Numbered from the stretch's first letter, positions 1-5,667 are shown. The stretch is 5,667 bases of DNA from Terriglobia bacterium (GCA_022866195.1 JALHUF010000581.1:1-5667), one strand, 5' to 3'. Numbers and translations: made by a program. Notes: generated from the letters alone by a model not told the origin.

Positions 1-1149
1 AGTGCCGAAGGCCCAGCACCTCCCCCCCAGGAGTCTGCTGAAAGCGGCGAGCCTGCGCCGCCGGCACCAGCGGCGCGACCCGCGGGCGGCAAGCGGGCGT
101 TGGCGGAATCGGAGGTGGTTGAACTTCTTGAGGCCGGGGTCCCTCCGCGCCGCTTGGTTGACCTGGTTGAAGAGCGCGGTGTCTCCTTCACCCTCACGCC
201 GGCGGTGGCCACCAGACTGAAGGCCAAGGGCGCCACAGAGCAACTCCTCGCTGCGCTGCGATCGGCGGGCGGCGCGCAGCGCGCGGCGCGACCTTCCGCT
301 GCGGCGACTCGCTCCGCGCAGCGCCCCGCAACTGCGCGGGCCGCCGGCGCACGCGGGCCGTCCGGCGCGGCGCAAGGCCGTCGCTTCAACTACGAAAAGT
401 GGGGACTGAGCTTCCTCACCCCGGGAGACTGGAAGGTTGGGGAACGCAGCGGCGCGTTACTGCTCGGTTCGGACGCCGAGGCGGGCTTGATGATCATCCG
501 CTTCCTGCGCCGGACCAATCTCCAGACGCTGGCGGAGGGTTACCAGGAGGGGATGCAGGAAGAGGGTCTTCGGTTGACGCCCACGACGCAACCCGAGAAC
601 TTCTCCGCCGGGGGCAACCAGGGCTTAGCAGGCGAAATGGCAGGCATAGCGCAGGACGGAGCCAGGATTCGGGCGCGCGCCGTAGGCGTCGCCAGCCCCT
701 TCGGCGATGCCGTGGTCATCTTAGGGCTGACCACGGAGGAGAAGTATGCCGGGCTGAAGCCTCGGGTGGATGCTCTTGCTTCCACTTTCTCCTTCGCCCA
801 GCCGCAGGCCGCGCCGGCCCCGGAGTTCCTGGCCGGTCAGTATTACTACATCAGCGCTTCCAGCTATGGCTCGAGTGAGCGGTACATCAATATGTGCAGC
901 GACGGCAGGTTCAGCAGTCAAAGCGGGACTTACAGCTCTGGAGCCGCGGGCACTGTCTACGGTGAAGGTGGTCAAAGCGCTCAATGGACGGCGGAAGGCG
1001 ACGAAAGTCAGGGGGTCATCATCGTCACCTATCCGAACGGCCAAACGGAACGACACGAGTACCGCAGGTCGGGTTCAGACCTTATCGTCAACGGCAGGAA
1101 ATTTGCCCGCTATGGCGATGGGTCGTGCACGAAAACCTCTGTCTACTAG
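1..1149 (+). CDS. Three-domain hypothetical protein, probably exported (5' end outside window)
   Basis: The frame is open from the first base (S-A-E-G-P-A...) and ends at TAG 1147-1149, so the start lies left of the window. A TTG at 100 could be mistaken for a start, but the frame continues upstream in Pro/Ala-rich sequence. Numbering from window codon 1, residues 1-33 are a Pro/Ala linker. Residues 34-90 form a small helical domain (ESEVVELLEAGVPPRRLVDL, then VEERGVSF) of a type I associate with Acidobacteria. Residues 91-127 are a second Ala/Arg-rich linker. Residues 128-265 look like a PsbP/DcrB-like alpha-beta domain, opening with a 'FNYEKWGLSFLTPGDWKV' pattern. Residues 275-382 are a Gly/Ser/Tyr-rich beta domain with a 'CSDGRF' motif, two cysteines that could pair, and a 'YPNGQTERHEYR' strand, as in lipocalin-like acidobacterial proteins. 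No catalytic motif is visible and the function is unknown. It converges with the cytochrome operon and is probably unrelated to it. The reading frame is secure; the domain assignments are tentative. Confidence 0.8.
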   Translation, partial: SAEGPAPPPQESAESGEPAPPAPAARPAGGKRALAESEVVELLEAGVPPRRLVDLVEERGVSFTLTPAVATRLKAKGATEQLLAALRSAGGAQRAARPSAAATRSAQRPATARAAGARGPSGAAQGRRFNYEKWGLSFLTPGDWKVGERSGALLLGSDAEAGLMIIRFLRRTNLQTLAEGYQEGMQEEGLRLTPTTQPENFSAGGNQGLAGEMAGIAQDGARIRARAVGVASPFGDAVVILGLTTEEKYAGLKPRVDALASTFSFAQPQAAPAPEFLAGQYYYISASSYGSSERYINMCSDGRFSSQSGTYSSGAAGTVYGEGGQSAQWTAEGDESQGVIIVTYPNGQTERHEYRRSGSDLIVNGRKFARYGDGSCTKTSVY

Positions 1150-1250
1150 TGCCGTTCCAACTTAGTGGGCCGAGGCGCCAATGCCGACACTACTGCAAAT
1201 TGGCCGCGATGGCGGCTCACGGGGACAGTTCCGAATAGTTGGAACGGCAC
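1149..1250. repeat. Inverted-repeat element (MITE-like or long hairpin) in the convergent gap
   Basis: A perfect 14-bp inverted repeat, GTGCCGTTCCAACT (1149-1162) and AGTTGGAACGGCAC (1237-1250), encloses 74 bases. The inner sequence is also imperfectly self-complementary: GTGGGCC near 1165 faces GGCTCAC ending at 1220, and GCCAAT (1177-1182) pairs with ATTGGC (1199-1204). The whole unit could therefore fold into one long stem with its apex near 1183-1198. The first base of the left arm is the last base of the TAG stop of the upstream gene. No open frame of note lies inside. The flanks CTAG (1146-1149) and CCAG (1250-1253) are a near match, but too short and imperfect to call a target-site duplication. 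It could be a small non-autonomous element, a REP-like palindrome, or a bidirectional terminator between converging transcripts. There is no T-tract, so a standard intrinsic terminator is not well supported. The repeat itself is certain; its nature is not. Confidence 0.75.
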
Positions 1251-1316
1251 CAGCAATGATGTGATGGGATTTCGGGCTGTGCGGCGGCCGGCGTGGCCTG
1301 GGTGAGCGGCGGTCGC

Positions 1317-2558
1317 TCAAGTGCGCGAACCAGATTCGATCTGGCGGATTTTCAGATAGAGTCCGCTGACTGCCAGGACAATGAAGATCAGGGAGATGCC
1401 CAGGCCTTTGCGCCGTACGTCGCGCTCGCGCAGGGCTACCACCCCCGCCTGGTAGGCCTTCTGGGCTATATCCACACCCTGCTCAGTGAGCTTCCGAACT
1501 TCCGGCTCATTAAAGCTGTGCACATTGACGCGGGCCTTCACCAGCGCCTCATGCGCGTTGGTCAGTTCGACTTTCGGACCTGAGACCCCCATGCCGGAGC
1601 GCTCCGCAGTCCCAAGAATCTCTTCGGCCCGACCCAGGAACGTCTTGAGCCTCGCCAGATCGCCGGCCATTTTCTGGGCCGCCGCGTAGCCCTTGTCTCC
1701 CACCGCGTGGCAGTTGACGCAGACCGCCTTGGCGCCCACCCCCACCCAATCGTCGGCAGGCTTGACGATTTCGTGGTTGGAATGGCACTCGACGCAGCCG
1801 GGCAGCCCCATCCTGGCAAAGGCGGCCTGGTGGGGACTCTTCACAAAAAGCTGCTCGAAAAACACGTGGCAGGTACCGCAAACATTCGCGACCGAGGTGA
1901 CGCCCGGCGGCGTAGCGCCGTGGTTGCCGTGGCAGGTGGAGCAGGTGGGCGCGGCGGTATCACCCTGGGCCAGCATTTCCGCGTGGACGCTCTTCAGGTA
2001 ACGCGCCACCTGATCGGTGGGAGTTTTATAGCCCTTCATGTGTTCGGCGTCGGCGTGGCAGCGCGCGCAGGTCGAAGCCACGTTCGTGGGATGCACGGGC
2101 GAGCGCGTGTCCGAGGCCGGCAGCATGTTGTGCACGCCGTGACAGTCCACGCACGCCGCCACCTTCGTGTCTCCTTGTTTCAGACGCTTGCCGTGGACGC
2201 TGGTGAGGTACTGGCTCAGCTGATCCACGCGCAGCTTGGGATTGAAGCGGCGCATGTAAGCGATGTCCGCGTGGCAACGCGCGCAGAACTCGGGGACCTG
2301 GGCTTTCTTCGGCGCGCCGCGAAAACCCTTGGCGCGGCTCATGGCGTTCATGGATTCGTCTTTCGGATCACCGCCGTGGCAGTCCGCGCACCCCAGGCCG
2401 ACCTGCCGATGCACGTCGGCAGCGAAAAGCCTGGCAGGCTCGGCCTGTTTCCCTTCGAGCGCGGAGTGGCAGGTGACGCAGGAATCCTGCGGCGAGACGG
2501 CGAAGGCTGAGCCTAGAGCCCAAAGGAAAAGCGCGACGGCTGTGGCCGTGATCTTCAT
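1317..2558 (-). CDS. Nine-haem c-type cytochrome with C-terminal membrane anchor
   Basis: Nine CxxCH haem-binding motifs are visible: CVTCH, CADCH, CARCH, CVDCH, CARCH, CSTCH, CGTCH, CVECH and CVNCH. The start chosen is ATG 2558, which gives a clean signal peptide (MKITATAVALFLWALGSAFA). An in-frame ATG at 2585 adds nine residues but has no better ribosome site; only a weak AGGT precedes 2558. Numbered from the 2558 start, the haem cysteines begin at about 27, 57, 92, 136, 164, 206, 227, 255 and 280. Several SVH and CHxNH histidines could be distal ligands. After haem nine comes about 95 residues of charged, helix-prone sequence without haems, then one membrane helix (about 386-403, GISLIFIVLAVSGLYLKIRQ). 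The body should therefore sit outside the membrane with its C-terminus inside. No CxxCK or other catalytic haem site is seen, so electron transfer is the likely role. It is the last gene of the operon, 111 bases after cytochrome b, and is a plausible electron acceptor for the Rieske/b core. Confidence 0.9.
   Translation of the reverse strand: MKITATAVALFLWALGSAFAVSPQDSCVTCHSALEGKQAEPARLFAADVHRQVGLGCADCHGGDPKDESMNAMSRAKGFRGAPKKAQVPEFCARCHADIAYMRRFNPKLRVDQLSQYLTSVHGKRLKQGDTKVAACVDCHGVHNMLPASDTRSPVHPTNVASTCARCHADAEHMKGYKTPTDQVARYLKSVHAEMLAQGDTAAPTCSTCHGNHGATPPGVTSVANVCGTCHVFFEQLFVKSPHQAAFARMGLPGCVECHSNHEIVKPADDWVGVGAKAVCVNCHAVGDKGYAAAQKMAGDLARLKTFLGRAEEILGTAERSGMGVSGPKVELTNAHEALVKARVNVHSFNEPEVRKLTEQGVDIAQKAYQAGVVALRERDVRRKGLGISLIFIVLAVSGLYLKIRQIESGSRT
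1722..2285 (-). repeat. Internal repeats in the nine-haem cytochrome
   Basis: Three successive segments share one plan: a CxxCH, a helical stretch ending in S-V-H or S-P-H, a short G-containing turn, a second CxxCH, and a trailing NH or VH. Unit 1 (2070-2285) and unit 2 (1881-2069) are clearly alike: both start CARCHAD, contain DQ(L/V)xxYLxSVH and then QGDT before the second haem. Unit 3 (1722-1880) is more diverged, with CGTCH, SPHQAAFARMG and CVECHSNH. This suggests the haem core grew by duplication of a two-haem module. The similarity is read at protein level; I did not see long identical DNA stretches. Confidence 0.7.
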
Positions 2559-2640
2559 CAATACCTGCGCGTCTTGAACTCGCATCGGGAGCGGTGCCTG
2601 GCGCCGTGCTCCAAGGCGAGCGGGGACCGCCGTTCTCCTT

Positions 2641-2659
2641 CGGCGCTCATCGAGCGCCG
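2641..2659. other. Perfect 8-bp hairpin between cytochrome b and nine-haem genes
   Basis: CGGCGCTC (2641-2648) and GAGCGCCG (2652-2659) form a perfect stem with a 3-base loop, starting 10 bases past the cytochrome b stop on the minus strand. It is followed on that strand by AAGGAGAACGG, not a T-tract, so it is not a standard intrinsic terminator. It may stabilise or process the mRNA and so set the ratio of cytochrome b to the nine-haem protein. Chance occurrence in GC-rich DNA is possible. Confidence 0.45.
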
Positions 2660-2669
2660 CTAGAGGCTT

Positions 2670-3755
2670 CTACCACAGCGCCAGGAAGGACATTGCCACG
2701 ATGAATCCCAGCGCAAAAATCCCTAAGCCGGTAAAGAAACGCGTCACGCGCCCGAATCCGGCGCGGTAATCCAGAAACGGAACCACTACCCAAATCGCCG
2801 CTGCCAGGCTGAATCCCAGGAGCCCCACAAGCTCCCCTTCCAGGAAAAAGATTCTCGCGGGCAGCAGCTTAAGCGTCTGAAACATGAAGAGGAAATACCA
2901 TTCCGGCCGAATGCCGGCGGGAGCCGGAGCAAAGAGGTCCGCCTTGGTGCCGAGTTCCCAGGGAAAGATCGCTGCCAGCGCCCCCAGCACTCCCAGCGCC
3001 ACGTACCAGCCGATAATGTCGCGCAGGAGGAAGTTGGGAAAGAAGGGCATCACGCGGGCAGTGGCCCGTCCCTCGGCGGTAGCCCGCTCAACGCCGGGCG
3101 GGACGCTCATGCCCAGGTGCTGTACAAGCAGCAGGTGCATCGCCAGCAGGACCGTCGCCAGCCCCGGCAACACGGCCACGTGGAACCCAAAGAAGCGGGT
3201 AAGTGTCGCTCCGGTCACCTCCTCGCCGCCGCGAAGAAAGACGAGAAGCCACTTACCGAGAACCGGAATGGCGCCCGCCATCTCCGTCCCTACCTTGGTG
3301 GCAAAGAACGCCAGGGTGTTCCAGGGGAGGAGATAGCCGCTGAAGCCAAAGCCGAGCAGAACAAAGAACAGCAGCATGCCCGTAATCCAGGTCAGCTCGC
3401 GCGGCTTGCGATAACCCTTCAGGAAATAGACGCTGAACATGTGGACGAAAGCCGTGAAGATCATCAGGTTGGCTGACCAACTGTGCACGGAGCGGATGAG
3501 CCAGCCAAAACGCACCTGGGTCATGATGTGCTGCACGCTTTCGAAGGCGTCGTCGGGGGTGGGCCGGTAGTAAAGAAGCAGGAGGATGCCCGTCAGCACC
3601 TGGATGACGAACAGGAACAAGGTCATGCCCCCGAAGTAGTACCAGATGGTATGACGGTGAATGGGGACCGTCTTGTGGCGCAGGAAGTCCTCCACCGCGC
3701 CGGCACCAAAGCGTTCGTCGAGCCAGTTCAAGATTTGGCGATAGAGGCTGGCCAT
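2670..3755 (-). CDS. Cytochrome b of a Rieske/cytochrome b complex (fused b6 + subunit IV type)
   Basis: This is the quinol-oxidising, dihaem membrane subunit, 361 residues long. The N-terminus ([14 protein letters not shown]) and the segment [13 protein letters not shown] closely follow cytochrome b6. Haem ligands are H91 and H105 in helix B and H192 and H207 in helix D. The helix D pair is separated by 14 residues, as in b6f, rather than 13 as in bc1. The cd region reads [19 protein letters not shown], very like b6. The Qo-site motif PEWY is at 284-287. I count seven membrane helices: four b6-like (A-D) and three subunit IV-like (E at about 246-265, F at about 309-328, G at about 340-360). 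The two halves of b6f are thus fused and the eighth helix of bc1 is missing. The position of the b6 cysteine that holds the extra haem ci is tyrosine (Y40). Translation probably couples to the Rieske gene, whose stop is 2 bases upstream; no good ribosome site is seen. Confidence 0.95.
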   Translation of the reverse strand: MASLYRQILNWLDERFGAGAVEDFLRHKTVPIHRHTIWYYFGGMTLFLFVIQVLTGILLLLYYRPTPDDAFESVQHIMTQVRFGWLIRSVHSWSANLMIFTAFVHMFSVYFLKGYRKPRELTWITGMLLFFVLLGFGFSGYLLPWNTLAFFATKVGTEMAGAIPVLGKWLLVFLRGGEEVTGATLTRFFGFHVAVLPGLATVLLAMHLLLVQHLGMSVPPGVERATAEGRATARVMPFFPNFLLRDIIGWYVALGVLGALAAIFPWELGTKADLFAPAPAGIRPEWYFLFMFQTLKLLPARIFFLEGELVGLLGFSLAAAIWVVVPFLDYRAGFGRVTRFFTGLGIFALGFIVAMSFLALW

Positions 3756-3757
3756 GG

Positions 3758-4219
3758 CTAAGCGCTGCGTGTGACCACGACGTCCTCACCCTGCACGTTG
3801 ACCTTGAATGTTTCCAGGGGGCGAGGCGGAGGCCCGCTCACGTTGCGACCCTCCAGATCGTAAAGCCCGTTGTGGCACGCGCACCAGATCTGGCGAAGGT
3901 CTTCCCGGTACTGCACGGTGCAGTTCAAGTGCGTGCAGACCGCCGAATAGGCCTTGAATTCGCCGTCCGCGGTGCGGACCAGCAGGGCGGGCCGGGAACC
4001 GAATTTGAAAATCTTGCCGGTGTTGCGCTTGAGCTCCGCGACTTTGGCCGCCACCACGGAGCGGCTGGGGGATTCCCCGACCACCGGCGGAATGATGTAT
4101 CGAATCGCGGGATAAATGAACGAGGCGATGGAAGCCACCACCCCACTGCCCAGGAGCAGGTTGATCCACCGGCGGCCGGGGCGGAAACCTGCGCTTTGAG
4201 GAGGGTCAGCCGTAGCCAT
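3758..4219 (-). CDS. Rieske 2Fe-2S protein of the cytochrome b complex
   Basis: About 153 residues with one N-terminal membrane helix (about 19-42, after an RR-containing [12 protein letters not shown] stretch suggestive of Tat export) and a soluble Rieske domain. Cluster box 1 is CTHLNC and box 2 is CACHNGLYD, giving two Cys and two His ligands plus the extra Cys pair that forms the disulphide in bc-type Rieske proteins. A GPPPRPL proline loop follows. Compared with the usual CTHLGC/CPCHGSxYD, the serine that hydrogen-bonds to the cluster is glycine, while the tyrosine is kept; from known mutants this is expected to lower the redox potential. Two ATGs stand in tandem (4222 and 4219). The GGAGG at 4226-4230 lies 3 bases from the first and 6 from the second, so 4219 is preferred. 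The gene ends 2 bases before cytochrome b, its obligate partner. It transfers electrons from quinol at the Qo site to a c-type cytochrome. Confidence 0.95.
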   Translation of the reverse strand: MATADPPQSAGFRPGRRWINLLLGSGVVASIASFIYPAIRYIIPPVVGESPSRSVVAAKVAELKRNTGKIFKFGSRPALLVRTADGEFKAYSAVCTHLNCTVQYREDLRQIWCACHNGLYDLEGRNVSGPPPRPLETFKVNVQGEDVVVTRSA

Positions 4220-4225
4220 CATTCG

Positions 4226-4230
4226 CCTCC
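4226..4230 (-). promoter_or_regulatory. Ribosome binding site of the Rieske gene
   Basis: GGAGG on the minus strand. It decides between the tandem ATGs: 6 bases of spacing to ATG 4219, only 3 to ATG 4222. Confidence 0.7.
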
Positions 4231-4237
4231 GGTGGGG

Positions 4238-4263
4238 CGGGACCGGGGCCCCTCTGGGTCCCG
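4238..4263. other. GC-rich hairpin just upstream of the Rieske ribosome site
   Basis: CGGGACC (4238-4244) pairs with GGTCCCG (4257-4263) around a 12-base loop that itself contains GGGGCCCC. It ends only 7 bases from the GGAGG of the Rieske gene, so in RNA it could protect a processed 5' end or influence translation. No T-tract follows on either strand, which argues against an intrinsic terminator. The pairing is visible; any function is inference. Confidence 0.45.
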
Positions 4264-4324
4264 GCCGGGCGCGACCGCTGAACCTGCGTCGCTGCCCATG
4301 ATCTACCGCGGAGCAGCGAGGGCG

Positions 4325-4344
4325 GGCGCGACGGCGTTCGCGCC
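4325..4344. other. GC-rich hairpin downstream of the monohaem cytochrome gene
   Basis: GGCGCGA (4325-4331) pairs with TCGCGCC (4338-4344) around a 6-base loop, about 40 bases after the stop of the small cytochrome on the minus strand. No T-tract follows. With the hairpin at 4238-4263 it makes up most of the recognisable structure in the 162-base spacer (4223-4384), in which I see no gene. A role as an mRNA stabiliser or partial terminator is possible. Confidence 0.4.
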
Positions 4345-4384
4345 TGGTCCTCTGCTGAGGGTTGAGCCCGCTGGCTTGCCCGGA

Positions 4385-4597
4385 CTACTTCTTCTCCGGA
4401 GCCTTATAGCCTTCCAGCGAGTGGTTGTGGTCTTTGTAGTATTGCCCCATGGACGTGAACTTCTTGGGATTCCCGCCCTCGTGGCAATCCACGCACTTCT
4501 TGTTTTCTTTCTTCGCATAGTCGGGCTTGGCGTTGGCCACGGTCAGCAGGATTCCACTAACGAGGGCCGCCGCGACAAAAAGCTTGAGCAGCTTCAT
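4385..4597 (-). CDS. Small exported monohaem c-type cytochrome
   Basis: A 70-residue precursor. Start ATG 4597 is fixed by an excellent ribosome site six bases upstream and by a textbook signal peptide (residues 1-23, MKLLKLF..., ending ANA before KPDYAKK). The same frame is open further upstream, but that stretch has no exported character. The mature part, about 47 residues, has one haem site, CVDCH at 35-39. It is rich in lysine and has candidate sixth ligands M50 (TSMGQYY), H57 and H59 (DHNH). It is far shorter than ordinary class I cytochromes c (80-120 residues), and I do not recognise a named family. It lies between the NapC/NirT-like cytochrome and the Rieske gene in the same orientation. 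It may be a periplasmic shuttle or a small subunit of the complex. The gene is secure; the role is inferred. Confidence 0.88.
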   Translation of the reverse strand: MKLLKLFVAAALVSGILLTVANAKPDYAKKENKKCVDCHEGGNPKKFTSMGQYYKDHNHSLEGYKAPEKK

Positions 4598-4603
4598 GAA
4601 ATT

Positions 4604-4610
4604 CCCTCCT
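4604..4610 (-). promoter_or_regulatory. Strong ribosome binding site of the monohaem cytochrome
   Basis: AGGAGGG on the minus strand, six bases before ATG 4597. It is the best Shine-Dalgarno in the window and rules out longer upstream starts. It suggests this small protein is made in larger amounts than its neighbours. The gap before it (4611-4698) contains a TACACT that could pass for a -10 box, but no matching -35, so I do not call a promoter. Confidence 0.8.
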
Positions 4611-4698
4611 GCACTAAGTGTAACCCCAAAATTCCCCATATCCGCATGGCGCCCGGCCATCTTGCCTGACCTCGCCGGAGCCCCCTGCGCTACGTTGG

Positions 4699-5667
4699 TC
4701 AGCTTCCCCCCGCAAGCTCGCGCAGAATCTTGGGATCGGGGTCTTCCATGGCCAGGAGATTGTGGCAAGCATTGCAGTCCTGCGTAATCTCCCGGCCGTC
4801 TTTGGATTTGTGGTTGCCATCGTGGCAGCGGAAGCAGCCAGGAAAATCCTGATGGCCCAAGTTATTAGGATAGGTGCCCCAGGTCACGTTCATCTCCGGA
4901 AAGATGTTCCCGTTATAAATCTCAAGCAGGCTCTCGGCGGCCTGTTCAATCTGCGCCCGCTGGCTATTGTAAACGGAGAAGTAATGTGTGCGGTAGTACT
5001 GTCGCAGGGCCTCGGGCAGCTCCGTCTGCGCCGCCCGTTTGCTGGGATACGGCCGCCGCAAAAGCTCGCCGGCGACTTTGTGAACAAAGGGTAAGGAAGG
5101 GCTGATGCGGCCCGCCGCCATGGCGCGATTGACGGCGCCTTCCGGCATGTCAAAGGTGTGGGTGGGACGGTTGTGACAATCCATACAATCCATGAGACGC
5201 CGTTCGCCTCGCGCCAGTTGTTCCGGCTTGGGTGGCGCCTCGGTCGAAACGAACTCGGTGACGGAGCCGTCTTCCTTGCGGTAACTCACCCAAGGGATCG
5301 TTTGGCGCTTCTCATCCGCGGCCACGTAGGTCACCACATCCAAGTGCCGGCCATGGATGCCCACCAGGGAATTGCTCAGGGTGCGCCCGCCAATGTGCAA
5401 CAGCAGGACGGTCTTGACCGGGCTATTCTTCTCGTCGTCGCCGGACTTGGTCTTCACCACGAACTTGTCGCCCGAGAATTTCTCGGGCCAATGACATTCC
5501 TCGCAGGTTTCCCGCGCCGGGCGCAGGTTGCGGACTGGCGTGGGAATAGGCCGCGGGTAAAGGTTGAAGGTGACGGCCAGCACCTGATAGCTTCCGGACA
5601 GTTTCGAGCGCACAAACCAGGGTGCGCCCGGGCCGATGTGGCACTCGACGCAGGCCACGCGGGCGTG
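4699..5667 (-). CDS. NapC/NirT-type multihaem cytochrome c (N-terminus outside window)
   Basis: 322 residues are visible, ending at TGA 4699-4701. The frame continues through the right edge: the last codons read H-A-R-V-A-C-V-E-C-H, so the GTG at 5658 is an internal valine and not the start. Five CxxCH sites are seen: CVECH, CEECH, CMDCH, CFRCH and CNACH. Counting that valine as residue 1, their cysteines begin at 3, 52, 158, 275 and 295. The CVECHIGPGAPWFVRSKLSG stretch and the later CEECHWPEKF follow NapC/NirT-like proteins, which begin with a membrane helix and a first haem; both are probably just outside the window, giving at least six haems. The C-terminal pair (CFRCHDGNH...DCNACH) is a common closing two-haem module. 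Proteins of this class move electrons between the quinol pool and periplasmic partners. Here it heads the visible operon, 101 bases before the monohaem cytochrome. No catalytic haem motif is visible. Confidence 0.9.
   Translation of the reverse strand, partial: HARVACVECHIGPGAPWFVRSKLSGSYQVLAVTFNLYPRPIPTPVRNLRPARETCEECHWPEKFSGDKFVVKTKSGDDEKNSPVKTVLLLHIGGRTLSNSLVGIHGRHLDVVTYVAADEKRQTIPWVSYRKEDGSVTEFVSTEAPPKPEQLARGERRLMDCMDCHNRPTHTFDMPEGAVNRAMAAGRISPSLPFVHKVAGELLRRPYPSKRAAQTELPEALRQYYRTHYFSVYNSQRAQIEQAAESLLEIYNGNIFPEMNVTWGTYPNNLGHQDFPGCFRCHDGNHKSKDGREITQDCNACHNLLAMEDPDPKILRELAGGS

Noticed and set aside
984..1238. 84-codon + strand frame spanning the inverted-repeat element
   Set aside because: It overlaps the end of the left gene in another frame and runs into the repeat; there is no ribosome site or recognisable product.
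1254..1316. Possible intrinsic terminator of the cytochrome operon in the short gap after the nine-haem stop
   Set aside because: I see no stable stem followed by a T-tract on the minus strand in this gap.
1707..2510. Long open frame on the + strand (267 codons) opposite the nine-haem cytochrome
   Set aside because: It is antisense to a gene with nine CxxCH motifs and a signal peptide. Its product is a His/Arg/Val-rich shadow typical of GC-rich DNA, with no motif or ribosome site.
1317..2558. Nine-haem cytochrome as a nitrite reductase or hydroxylamine oxidoreductase
   Set aside because: All sites are CxxCH. There is no CxxCK or other catalytic haem signature, and the C-terminal anchor and stalk do not fit those enzymes.
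3872..4669. Long open frame on the + strand (265 codons) opposite the Rieske and monohaem genes
   Set aside because: It runs across two well-supported minus-strand genes and their spacer and has no recognisable domain; it is an artefact of codon composition.
4598..4768. N-terminal extension of the monohaem cytochrome to an upstream start at 4768
   Set aside because: The extension overlaps the end of the NapC/NirT-like gene. The ATG at 4597 has both a perfect Shine-Dalgarno and a signal peptide.
5656..5658. GTG as start of the right-hand multihaem cytochrome
   Set aside because: The frame continues to the window edge with H-A-R before it, matching the family pattern upstream of CVECH, and a start here would remove the export signal.

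Overview
The window is GC-rich and gene-dense. Protein style suggests an uncultured soil- or sediment-type bacterium, most likely an acidobacterium. The clues are an Acidobacteria-like 'LLEAGVPPRRL..LVEERGVSF' domain in the left-hand gene and a run of multihaem cytochromes with a Rieske/cytochrome b pair of the kind found in Acidobacteria and Deltaproteobacteria. This assignment comes from recalled family patterns, not from a database search.

Layout. Positions 1-1149 (+ strand) hold the 3' part of a three-domain, non-enzymatic-looking protein that starts left of the window. Its stop codon abuts a non-coding inverted-repeat element of about 100 bp (1149-1250). Everything to the right is on the minus strand and converges on that element. 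In transcription order (right to left) the genes are: a NapC/NirT-type multihaem cytochrome running off the right edge (5667-4699); a 70-residue exported monohaem cytochrome (4597-4385); a Rieske 2Fe-2S protein (4219-3758); a cytochrome b of the b6 + subunit IV fusion type (3755-2670); and a nine-haem cytochrome with a C-terminal membrane anchor (2558-1317). Rieske and cytochrome b are separated by only 2 bases. The other gaps are 101, 162 and 111 bases, and the last two contain GC-rich hairpins without T-tracts.

How the genes work together (inference). The Rieske protein and cytochrome b carry the motifs of a working quinol-oxidising core: two pairs of haem-ligating histidines, PEWY, and both Rieske cluster boxes. 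No cytochrome c1 or f is encoded in the visible part. The position normally taken by c1/f is flanked instead by three c-type cytochromes with at least 15 visible CxxCH sites (9 + 1 + 5). The set reads as an alternative Rieske/cytochrome b complex passing electrons from (mena)quinol through a periplasmic multihaem chain to an acceptor not identified here. The Rieske boxes lack the usual serine that raises cluster potential, which fits a low-potential quinone. None of the cytochromes shows an obvious catalytic haem site such as CxxCK, so they look like electron carriers rather than terminal reductases.
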